A DNA stretch of 64,000 bases from positions 164,379 to 228,378 of the forward strand of contig NZ_JALNMI010000002.1 in NCBI RefSeq assembly GCF_023156585.1, written 5' to 3'. How positions within the stretch are numbered: the stretch's first letter is position 1; every line of letters starts with the position of its first letter. Below, piece by piece: positions 25,023 through 32,808 of the stretch. The notes beneath the pieces were generated by a model, which was not told the DNA's origin, searched no databases, and saw only the letters and a list, made by a program, of their open reading frames with translations. This DNA comes from Subsaxibacter sp. CAU 1640. GTDB lineage: Bacteria > Bacteroidota > Bacteroidia > Flavobacteriales > Flavobacteriaceae. The translations under genes and the position numbers were made by a program.

Positions 25023-25832
25023 ATGGATATTAACGCTTACATAGAATCTGGGATATTGGAGCTATATGTCGCTGGATCACTTTCTGAAGAAGAAAACAGA
25101 GAAATCTACAAGCTAATGCTGAAACACCCTGAAATCCTTCAGGAAGTGTTGGAGATTGAAGCTGCTGTTATTAAACTTACGGCTGCTACTTCTAGAGGCA
25201 CAAAAGCTAGAATCTTTGCGCTTATCAAAGAGAAACTTCAGTTCAATAACAATAAACAATCCAAAGTTGTTGAAATCTCAAAACCAAAATATAACTGGTT
25301 CACTTATACAGGATGGGCTGCTGCCATCATACTTGGCATTGGGCTATACTGGGTCTTGAACCAAAACCAGCAATTGGAATCTGATTTGAAAGTGGCCGAA
25401 AAGGAGCAATTCTCTTTGGAAACACAAATTGCCGAGGCTGAAGCTGACCTTGAAGATAGCAAGGAATTATTGAATGTACTTCGAGCTAAAGATATCATCA
25501 CTGTTCCATTGGGTGGACAGGGCAATTTTGCCGATACTTATGCCAAAGTGTATTGGGATAAAAACTCAAAACAAATTTATTTAGATGCAAAAGGTCTACC
25601 AGCTCCTCCACCAGGCAAAGTATATCAGGTTTGGTCTTTAAAATTATCGCCATTGACGCCAGTAAGTCTTGGAACCATAGACGATTTTATGCAGGATGAA
25701 AATAAAATCTTTGAAATCGAAAACCTGAATGAAAGTGAAGCATTTGGAATAACACTTGAGCCTACTGGAGGAAGTGAAACACCTACTATGGAGCAATTGT
25801 ATACTCTAGGTGTCGTGGCGAGTAATCCATAA
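25023..25832 (+). CDS. RskA-like anti-sigma factor
   Basis: 269 residues. N-terminal anti-sigma helical region (AYIESGILELYVAGSLSEEE, then HPEILQEVLEIEAAV), one transmembrane segment at about 98-115 (YTGWAAAIILGIGLYWVL), a periplasmic coiled coil (QQLESDLKVAEKEQ..) and a C-terminal RskA domain (KGLPAPPPGKVYQVWSLKL, FGITLEPTGGSETPT, LYTLGVV). Should bind and inhibit the upstream sigma factor at the membrane until released by a signal. No gap to the sigma gene. Confidence 0.9.
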   Translation: MDINAYIESGILELYVAGSLSEEENREIYKLMLKHPEILQEVLEIEAAVIKLTAATSRGTKARIFALIKEKLQFNNNKQSKVVEISKPKYNWFTYTGWAAAIILGIGLYWVLNQNQQLESDLKVAEKEQFSLETQIAEAEADLEDSKELLNVLRAKDIITVPLGGQGNFADTYAKVYWDKNSKQIYLDAKGLPAPPPGKVYQVWSLKLSPLTPVSLGTIDDFMQDENKIFEIENLNESEAFGITLEPTGGSETPTMEQLYTLGVVASNP

Positions 25833-25844
25833 AATTCTTAAAAT

Positions 25845-26312
25845 TTGAATTCCCAAAGTAGTCAACTGGCCAATAGATTCCGGGAAGTCATCCTAAATGG
25901 TAAATGGGTAGCCAATACGAATTTCAAGGAGCAGGTTTCGAATGTGACTTTGGATGATGCCACAAAGAAAATTGGCTCTTTAAACACTATTGCTTTACTC
26001 ACATTTCATATTCATTATTATGTAGCTGGAGTGTTGAAAGTTTTGGAAGGCGGCTCTCTAGAGATTAGTGATAAATTCAGTTTTGACATAAAGCCAAATT
26101 TTTCTAAAGATGATTGGGAGCTTTTAAAAAGCAATCTTTGGAATGATGCCGAACGCTTCGCAACACTTGTAGAACAAATTCCTGATTCCAAATTAAACGA
26201 CGTGTTTGTTGATGCAAAATATGGCACTTACCTTCGAAACATTGATGGAATGATAGAACATTGTTATTACCATTTAGGACAAATAGTATTGATCAAGAAG
26301 TTATTGAAGTAA
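25845..26312 (+). CDS. DinB/DUF1572-like four-helix protein
   Basis: 155 residues. The frame opens at TTG 25845 directly after an in-frame stop and no ATG occurs before residue 135, so a TTG start is the best reading. The sequence has the DinB four-helix pattern: FREVILNGKWVANTNF, NTIALLTFHIHYYVAGVLKVL and, near the end, MIEHCYYHLGQIVLIKKLL. His residues in FHIHYY and EHCYYHLGQ are at typical metal-ligand places. Function unknown; such proteins are often metal-dependent thiol transferases. It lies 12 nt after the anti-sigma gene and is probably in its operon. Confidence 0.75.
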   Translation: MNSQSSQLANRFREVILNGKWVANTNFKEQVSNVTLDDATKKIGSLNTIALLTFHIHYYVAGVLKVLEGGSLEISDKFSFDIKPNFSKDDWELLKSNLWNDAERFATLVEQIPDSKLNDVFVDAKYGTYLRNIDGMIEHCYYHLGQIVLIKKLLK

Positions 26313-26315
26313 ATT

Positions 26316-26546
26316 TTACTTTGGGTAGGTTTGCTTAATGGTTCGGATGAGATCTTCCAATCCGTTGAGTTTAATCTCATACATCTGGGCCATCATCTCA
26401 CCTAATTTTCCAGTTGGAAAACCTTTTCCTTGATACCAAACATAATAATACTCCGGAATATCTATCAAATAGTAGTTTTTGTATTTTCCGAAAGGCATTT
26501 TGGTATGTGCCAATTTGATCAAAAATTCTTTGTCAGGCTGCAACAT
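26316..26546 (-). CDS. DUF3820-family protein
   Basis: 76 residues, typical length. Family pattern KMPFGKYKNYYLIDIPEYY followed by WYQGKGFPTGKLGEMM. Cytoplasmic; function unknown (named after quorum-regulated homologues). Last gene of the minus-strand run guaA to here: its ATG shares one base with the stop of the DUF922 gene. It faces the DinB-like gene with a 3-bp gap. Confidence 0.85.
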   Translation of the reverse strand: MLQPDKEFLIKLAHTKMPFGKYKNYYLIDIPEYYYVWYQGKGFPTGKLGEMMAQMYEIKLNGLEDLIRTIKQTYPK

Positions 26547-27094
26547 TAATCTTTCGATTTAAAATCTTTCAACTTATCTAGCTCTTGCTTTACAAAAAGA
26601 TTCCATTTCAATTGAGATTCCACATTTCTAGAATTATCAGTCTCTTGATCGTACAGGTTTTGAGTAACAGCTACTTCTTTGTTGATATTCAAATGCAGTT
26701 CACGAAGTTCTGATTTGAGATTGTTTGACACTTTCAATTTTGAGATTTGCTGCCTGAATTTCCTAACATATAACTCTGTGATATCAAAGTGTAATTGCTC
26801 GTGCGCCAAGATATAATCTGTGCCTTGCTCTTTGATATACCAAGATTTCTTTGGATAAAAATGGGCGTATACTTTCGTGTTAAAACTTACAGGCCTACCG
26901 TCTGCTTCTTGTAGTGAAAATTCAAATGTAATTCCTGAAGCTGTCACCGCGACGGCGTCTACATTTTGTTGAGGAGAACCTTTAAAATGGTTCCAATTGA
27001 GCTTGAAGTCATCGCTCCAAGAAATAGCTTCATCATTTGAAGTTGTTGAAGGAAAACAAACCCAAATCAGTATTAAAAAAACTCTCGTAAGCAT
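26546..27094 (-). CDS. DUF922-like secreted putative zinc protease
   Basis: 182 residues from ATG 27094, which overlaps the OsmC stop (ATGA); a TTG 9 bases upstream was rejected. N-terminal signal peptide (LTRVFLILIWVCFPSTTS). The HExxH motif appears in LAHEQLHFDITELYVR (about 112-127), preceded by FYPKKSWYIKE, the arrangement found in DUF922 proteins. A C-terminal charged helix follows. Probably a small periplasmic metalloprotease; no substrate known. Confidence 0.72.
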   Translation of the reverse strand: MLTRVFLILIWVCFPSTTSNDEAISWSDDFKLNWNHFKGSPQQNVDAVAVTASGITFEFSLQEADGRPVSFNTKVYAHFYPKKSWYIKEQGTDYILAHEQLHFDITELYVRKFRQQISKLKVSNNLKSELRELHLNINKEVAVTQNLYDQETDNSRNVESQLKWNLFVKQELDKLKDFKSKD

Positions 27095-27495
27095 CAGTGC
27101 CAATTAAAAACAATCACTCTTTCAATATCTGGATGCAGACTGTGATGTACAGGACAGGTATTGGCAGTATGTTCTAGAATCTTGCGAGTTTTGTCATCAG
27201 CTTCAAAAGGAAGATCAAAAGTCACTTCAATTTTAGAAATTCTTCGAGGATTGGAAGCCATAGTTTTTAAAACTGAAGCTGTTGTACCTTGTATATCCAC
27301 ATTCAAATCTTTTGCCTTGATACCCATAACCGTCAGCATACAACTTGCCAAACCTGTTGCAACCGTATCTGTAGGTGAAAACGCTTCGCCTCTTCCATTA
27401 TTGTCCAAAGGCGCGTCTGTTATGAATGAATTATCAGACTGAAGGTGAACACACTCCGTTCGTAAATCACCTAGATAAGTTACTTTTGAAGTCAT
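27094..27495 (-). CDS. OsmC-family peroxidase-like protein
   Basis: 133 residues. Redox-active Cys in TGLASCMLTVMGIKA and partner Cys in NTCPVHHSL, with the FSPTDTVATG strand, all typical of OsmC/Ohr. Should reduce organic hydroperoxides via thiols. Both ends overlap neighbours by 1-4 bases (ATGA junctions), so it is translationally coupled between the LysM and DUF922 genes. Confidence 0.9.
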   Translation of the reverse strand: MTSKVTYLGDLRTECVHLQSDNSFITDAPLDNNGRGEAFSPTDTVATGLASCMLTVMGIKAKDLNVDIQGTTASVLKTMASNPRRISKIEVTFDLPFEADDKTRKILEHTANTCPVHHSLHPDIERVIVFNWH

Positions 27496-29411
27496 CTTTT
27501 TGCCTCTACAATTGTTAAATCTGGAGTGTACTGAAGAATGTAAACAGATTCGTTATAGTAACCACCGGAAAGCTTTTTGGCATATCTAAACTTGTTCTCT
27601 AGATATTCTGTTTCCACATCATTAGTTGAAGCCAAAAAGAAATCATCATTTGAAGACAAGCGCAACAAAACGTCTAAAGTCAAGTCAAAGCCTCTTACGG
27701 CATACTTATTTGGCTCCACGCCATATTCTTTTTTGTAATTTTTCACAAAACCATTTGGCATATCGGTATCGTGAAGTTTGTTGACAGATGGATAGTGAAA
27801 TTTCAGATTGCTCAAATGAAAATTGGATAAATGCTCGTAGTCGAAGGCATCGTTTTTATTTGTCGTTACCAAAATAATTTCTCTCTCCCTGTTGGTCATG
27901 CTATTCAAAGTACTAACCACATTCAATACTAGCCCTGCATTGCTGGTTTCTAAAAACACATAATTCTTTCCGCTTTTTAATACAGCACTAAAATCGGCTG
28001 TATTGACGTAGAATGCATCCTTTCCTTCTTTGTTTTTCTTTGAAAATATTTGAGAGGCATTCGGGATATAGCTTTTGATTCGGTCACTCAAAGCTCGACT
28101 CGCTCCATCGGAAACAATTACCACATTAGACCGCAAAGAATCTGCTTTGACATATGTAATCATGGCTTTTTCCAAATCTTCCTCATTAGGAATAGTTTGA
28201 AATACATTATCATAAAGACTAGTTGGTTTCATCAAAGGAGAAATTGCTGGCACATGGTCGCTTCTTAATTGGGAAGCTACTCTATCAAAATGACTTGCCA
28301 TGATAGGACCAATAACTGCGTCATAACCTGAAAAGTCATTTTTGGAAAGAATATTGGAGATTTCCGCACTTTGATTTTCGGTATCAAACACTTTCATATT
28401 TGTTGAAACACCCAATTGTTTGGCCGAATCCAAAGCCATTTTTACACCAGCATAAAAATCAAGCGTCACAGAAATCAAACGATCATTCTTGATGTAATCC
28501 TTTGCTTCTTGCACTGAATCCGCATCAATTCTATTTAATTTGAAAGGTAACAATAACCCCAGACGTTTTGTTTTAGTATTCTTTAGAGATTTTGTAAGAT
28601 CGCTACTTTCAATAGTACCATCAACTGTTCCCACGGTGACGTTTGCTGGAACTTTCAACACCATACCTTCTTTCAGTCCTGTTTGTTTGATTCCCGGATT
28701 CAAGGCTTCTAATTGATCTTCAGTCAATCCCAGTTTTACTTTCAATCGATAAAAACCTTCTTTAGGCAAAACCTCATAATAGTTGTAATTTGGTTCGGCT
28801 GATTTTTCTTCTGTCGTTTCAAGATTAGGCACATTAATTTCGTCACCTGGCTGCAGCACTTCTGCCATATTTGGATTTAAAGCCTGTAATTCAGGAACTG
28901 TCAACCCAAACTTATAGGCAATTCGCCATTTGCCTTCTTTAGGCTGAACAACATATTTCTTAATAGTATTTTCCTTTACAGTCACATTGGAAACGATGGT
29001 CTTATATCTCGGAATACGAATTTTATCACCTTTTTTAAGGTTTTCGGAATACAACTGTCTATTGTGCTCCTTTATGTCTGAAATCTCAATATTGTACTCT
29101 TTGGATATGCTATACAGAGTTTCTTTCTTTTTTACTTTATGAGTTTCGTAGCCAATTAATTCTTTCTTTTCGACTTTCTCATTACCACCATAAGTTAATT
29201 TGGTATTCGGGATAATCAAAACATCATTGACAGACAGCTTTTTTTTCGCATCAGGATTTAAGGCATACACATCAGCAGTTGTAATTTGATATTGCCTTGC
29301 GATACTCTCAACGGTATCTCCTTGCTTAACAATATGTGTCTTAAAGTTTTGCGAGACAGCAAATGTTTGAAAAGACACTATTGCTATAATGATTAAAAGA
29401 AGTTTTCTCAT
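27492..29411 (-). CDS. LysM-repeat protein with ABC-receptor-like C-terminal domain
   Basis: 639 residues from ATG 29411 (MRKLLLIIIAIVSFQTFA, signal peptide). Four LysM modules fill about 25-245; each begins with a strand such as HIVKQGDTVESIARQY, HKVKKKETLYSISKEY, YVVQPKEGKWRIAYKF or YYEVLPKEGFYRLKVK and ends in an I-P-N/R type turn. The remainder (about 275-639) has a periplasmic-binding-protein fold pattern (LGLLLPFKLNRID, LDFYAGVKMALDSAKQLG, VIGPIMASHFDRVASQL), as in amino-acid ABC receptors. Likely binds peptidoglycan and a small ligand or protein. Lies 50 bp after guaA. Confidence 0.85.
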   Translation of the reverse strand: MRKLLLIIIAIVSFQTFAVSQNFKTHIVKQGDTVESIARQYQITTADVYALNPDAKKKLSVNDVLIIPNTKLTYGGNEKVEKKELIGYETHKVKKKETLYSISKEYNIEISDIKEHNRQLYSENLKKGDKIRIPRYKTIVSNVTVKENTIKKYVVQPKEGKWRIAYKFGLTVPELQALNPNMAEVLQPGDEINVPNLETTEEKSAEPNYNYYEVLPKEGFYRLKVKLGLTEDQLEALNPGIKQTGLKEGMVLKVPANVTVGTVDGTIESSDLTKSLKNTKTKRLGLLLPFKLNRIDADSVQEAKDYIKNDRLISVTLDFYAGVKMALDSAKQLGVSTNMKVFDTENQSAEISNILSKNDFSGYDAVIGPIMASHFDRVASQLRSDHVPAISPLMKPTSLYDNVFQTIPNEEDLEKAMITYVKADSLRSNVVIVSDGASRALSDRIKSYIPNASQIFSKKNKEGKDAFYVNTADFSAVLKSGKNYVFLETSNAGLVLNVVSTLNSMTNREREIILVTTNKNDAFDYEHLSNFHLSNLKFHYPSVNKLHDTDMPNGFVKNYKKEYGVEPNKYAVRGFDLTLDVLLRLSSNDDFFLASTNDVETEYLENKFRYAKKLSGGYYNESVYILQYTPDLTIVEAKR

Positions 29412-29461
29412 AGTTTTTGTTATAAATATACTGTAAACTGCCACTGCCACTGCTTACTTCA

Positions 29462-30997
29462 TTATTCCCACTCAATGGTGGCAGGCGGTTTAGAACTAAT
29501 ATCGTATACTACTCTATTAACGCCCTTTACTTTATTTATTATTTCGTTTGAGGTTTTTTGCAAGAACTCATAAGGTAAATTTACCCAATCTGCCGTCATT
29601 CCATCGGTACTTTCCACTGCTCTCAATGCAACACATTTTTCATAAGTTCGCTCATCGCCCATTACACCAACGCTATTTACAGGTAAAAGAATTGCGCCTG
29701 CTTGCCAAACCTTATCATATAAATCCCATTCTCGCAAATTATTGATAAACACCGCATCAACTTCCTGTAAGATACGAACTTTTTCGGCAGTGATGTCACC
29801 CAAAATTCGAATGGCCAAACCAGGACCTGGAAACGGATGACGTCCCAATAAATCCTTGTCCATTCCCATCGTAGCTCCTACCCTTCTTACCTCATCTTTA
29901 AACAAGGCCTTCAACGGCTCAACGATTTTCAGTTTCATAAAATCGGGCAATCCACCTACATTGTGATGACTCTTGATAGTTGCACTTGGACCACCTGTTG
30001 CCGAAACACTTTCAATTACATCAGGATAAATAGTACCTTGTGCAAGCCATTTTACATCTTCAATCAAATGCGCTTCATCATCAAACACCTCAATGAACAC
30101 GCGACCAATTGCTTTACGTTTCTGTTCTGGGTCGCTCAATCCACTCAAGGCATCCAAAAAGCGTGCCGAAGCATCGACACCTTTTACATTGAGTCCCATT
30201 CCTTCGTATTGCTTGAGAACGCTTTCGAACTCATTTTTACGAAGCAATCCATTATTTACAAAAATGCAGTAAAGGTTTTTACCAATCGCATTATGAAGAA
30301 GAATGGCTGCTACCGAAGAATCTACACCACCTGAAAGACCAAGAACCACTTTATCATTACCCACTTGTTCTTTCAATGCTTCCACAGTTTCTTCTACAAA
30401 TGATTGCGGTGTCCAGTCTTGATTTACCTTGGCGATGTGCACCAAGAAATTTTCCAACAGTTGTTTGCCATCAGTAGAATGATAGACTTCTGGATGAAAC
30501 TGTATGCCATAGGTCATTTCGCCTTCAATGGCATAAGCTGCGTTTTCAACATCTTTGGTACTGGCTATCAAAATTCCATTTCCAGGCAGTTCTTTGATGG
30601 TATCACTATGGCTCATCCATACTTGACTTCCTGCATCGATATGATTGAACAATGGTTCTTTTACTTTTACAAAAGATAGATTTGCCCTACCGTACTCTCG
30701 AGTGTTGGACGCTTCAACCTTTCCACCAGAAAAATGTGCCAAATATTGTGCGCCATAACAGACGGCCAACAGAGGTTTTTTACCTCTGATGTTTGACAAA
30801 TCGGGATGTGGTGCATCTTCCGCTCTCACAGAAAAAGGACTTCCTGATAAAATGACCGCTTTATAGCTATCGATTTCTGAAGGGATTTTATTAAAAGGAT
30901 GGATTTCGCAATAAATATTGAGTTCTCGGACTCTTCTTGCTATCAATTGGGTATATTGAGACCCAAAATCTAAAATAAGGACTTTGTTGTGTTGCAT
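29462..30997 (-). CDS. guaA: GMP synthase (glutamine-hydrolysing)
   Basis: 511 residues, normal length. Start ATG 30997 ([17 protein letters not shown]); a TTG two codons upstream is not needed. N-terminal class I glutaminase with Cys80 (AVCYGAQYL), His168 and Glu170 (QFHPEVYHS). The ATP pyrophosphatase loop SGGVDSS is at 222-228, and the C-terminal dimer domain ends KPPATIEWE. It converts XMP to GMP. A TATTTTTG -7 element sits only 3 nt before the ATG, which suggests a leaderless or nearly leaderless transcript. First gene of a five-gene minus-strand run. Confidence 0.97.
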   Translation of the reverse strand: MQHNKVLILDFGSQYTQLIARRVRELNIYCEIHPFNKIPSEIDSYKAVILSGSPFSVRAEDAPHPDLSNIRGKKPLLAVCYGAQYLAHFSGGKVEASNTREYGRANLSFVKVKEPLFNHIDAGSQVWMSHSDTIKELPGNGILIASTKDVENAAYAIEGEMTYGIQFHPEVYHSTDGKQLLENFLVHIAKVNQDWTPQSFVEETVEALKEQVGNDKVVLGLSGGVDSSVAAILLHNAIGKNLYCIFVNNGLLRKNEFESVLKQYEGMGLNVKGVDASARFLDALSGLSDPEQKRKAIGRVFIEVFDDEAHLIEDVKWLAQGTIYPDVIESVSATGGPSATIKSHHNVGGLPDFMKLKIVEPLKALFKDEVRRVGATMGMDKDLLGRHPFPGPGLAIRILGDITAEKVRILQEVDAVFINNLREWDLYDKVWQAGAILLPVNSVGVMGDERTYEKCVALRAVESTDGMTADWVNLPYEFLQKTSNEIINKVKGVNRVVYDISSKPPATIEWE

Positions 30998-31000
30998 ATG

Positions 31001-31008
31001 CAAAAATA
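31001..31008 (-). promoter_or_regulatory. guaA -7 element next to the start codon
   Basis: TATTTTTG on the minus strand, a full match to TAnnTTTG, separated from the ATG (30997) by 3 nt. Transcription would begin at or very near the start codon. Confidence 0.5.
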
Positions 31009-31095
31009 GAAAGGATTTGGGAATTACGTTTTACGATTCAGTATTTTTTGGACTTACTTTTTAACAAATATTCCAACAGAAAACACTTATCATTT

Positions 31096-32694
31096 CTAAA
31101 GAGTTACAATCGAGAATTCAGACTTTAGTGGTTCTAACTCGTGCATCAACTTTGAAATAAAATCCTCGCCATATTCCAAATAAAACTCTGAAAAATTTAG
31201 GTTTCGTTCTTGCAGGCTTTGTCTTGGGAACAATTCATTTTGAAGTAATCTTACGCGCTCCAGAACATCTTCCAATTTTCTCTTTTGGGCTTTCAACAAG
31301 CGATGTTCCAGATTTTCAAGACCTTTGATTTGCTTTGTTTCTTGTGCTGCAACGGCACCTTTAAATGAGGCATCTGTTTGTTCCGCAAGACGATACATAT
31401 CTTCAAACTGCTTTTTCAAATGTTCTTTCTGCGGAGTAAAATCAATGCTGATATCAGAAATCTCTTTTGTGACTTTCGTCATCAAATCATCTTGATGAAG
31501 AAACAAATCAGCGACGGATAAATTCAATTTTTGAAGTTTTTCCTTTTGCTTGTCCGTAATCAAAAGTACAGAATTACGAAGCAACAAAATGGGAAACGTC
31601 ACCTGCTGTGCTTCAAAACTAGACTTTAACTGCAACCAATATGCCAATTCACCTCCACCTCCAATGTAACAGAGGTTTGGCAAAATGACTTCCTGGTATA
31701 ATGGTCGAGTGATGACGTTTGGGCTAAAACGTTCTGGAAACTCGTGTAATTCCTTGATAATTTCATTTTTGCACCATCTGATTTCTGTGTCCAAAACACC
31801 AAAAGTTTCATCAGATTCAAGGATACGTTCACGCAGTCCATCTTTAATGTAGAAAAGATTGATTTCTCTTGGATGAACCTGGATTTTGTAATTGGAATTG
31901 TGGTTTAACTGCTGATTTGTTTCTGACACTTTTGAAAAAGACGTATGTTCCAACAATTCTTTTTCAACATAGGGCAAAAACTGTCTTTTTAAAGTTGAAT
32001 CATTACCATCGATAATTACCAAACCGTAAATCCTGAACAATTCGTTCACCAAAAAACGTGTGGCAGAGGTTAAATCAGAATGTTCTAAATAAGCATTCTT
32101 GAACAGTTCTTTCAACGATTCTGCATTTCGGCTTTTGTCCAACTGCGACGAAAAAACCTCAAAAACCTGGTCCAATCCGGTTAAATCCAATTCGCCAACA
32201 GCTCCAGATGCATTTCTATTCCATTGAACTTTCTTTCCTTTAAAATTGAAATAATTGATTTCCTCAAAATCGTGGTCCTCGCTCGCCATCCAATAAATTG
32301 GCACAAAATTGAATTCGGAATAAGCCTCTTTCAATTCCTTGCACAAATTAATGGTCGAAATAATCTTATAAAAGAAATAAAGTGGTCCAGTAAAAAGGTT
32401 CAATTGATGCCCTGTTGTGACTGTAAATGTGGTATTGTGTTTCAGTAAATCGATATTGGTAAGTGTCATTGATGAAATGCTCAACCCTTCATATTGACAC
32501 ATCAATGATTCTATCAACTGCTTTCTATTGGAATGGTCAAAAGACTTTTGTTTTTCCTCAATCTGCAATTTGAAATTTTCCAGAGTAGGAAAACGATTAC
32601 AGAAAGGCTTTAAATGTTCATTTTCGTCTAAATAATCACAGATAAGGGGTGAAAAATAATTGGTATTTCTAAACGCGATTGAGTCTGATGGCAT
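31096..32694 (-). CDS. bshC: bacillithiol biosynthesis cysteine-adding enzyme BshC
   Basis: 532 residues, full length. Family hallmarks: VTTGHQLNLFTGPLYFFYKI, VPIYWMASEDHDFEEIN and PLYQEVILPNLCYIGGGGELAYW; a long charged coiled-coil insert (about 400-500) is also typical. It adds cysteine to glucosaminyl-malate, the last step of bacillithiol synthesis. BshA and BshB are not in the window. Stands 99 bp upstream of guaA on the same strand with its own TATCTTTA element. Confidence 0.93.
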   Translation of the reverse strand: MPSDSIAFRNTNYFSPLICDYLDENEHLKPFCNRFPTLENFKLQIEEKQKSFDHSNRKQLIESLMCQYEGLSISSMTLTNIDLLKHNTTFTVTTGHQLNLFTGPLYFFYKIISTINLCKELKEAYSEFNFVPIYWMASEDHDFEEINYFNFKGKKVQWNRNASGAVGELDLTGLDQVFEVFSSQLDKSRNAESLKELFKNAYLEHSDLTSATRFLVNELFRIYGLVIIDGNDSTLKRQFLPYVEKELLEHTSFSKVSETNQQLNHNSNYKIQVHPREINLFYIKDGLRERILESDETFGVLDTEIRWCKNEIIKELHEFPERFSPNVITRPLYQEVILPNLCYIGGGGELAYWLQLKSSFEAQQVTFPILLLRNSVLLITDKQKEKLQKLNLSVADLFLHQDDLMTKVTKEISDISIDFTPQKEHLKKQFEDMYRLAEQTDASFKGAVAAQETKQIKGLENLEHRLLKAQKRKLEDVLERVRLLQNELFPRQSLQERNLNFSEFYLEYGEDFISKLMHELEPLKSEFSIVTL

Positions 32695-32715
32695 AGTCGA
32701 TTCTGAATTCTTTGG

Positions 32716-32723
32716 TAAAGATA
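32716..32723 (-). promoter_or_regulatory. possible bshC -7 element
   Basis: TATCTTTA on the minus strand, 22 nt before the bshC ATG. Confidence 0.35.
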
Positions 32724-32808
32724 ATGTTCTTAACTTTTTTAACTACTAAATTTTAGTTAATTCCAATTTGGTAAGTATCTTTACTTTCTTAATCTTTCGT
32801 ATCAAAAA

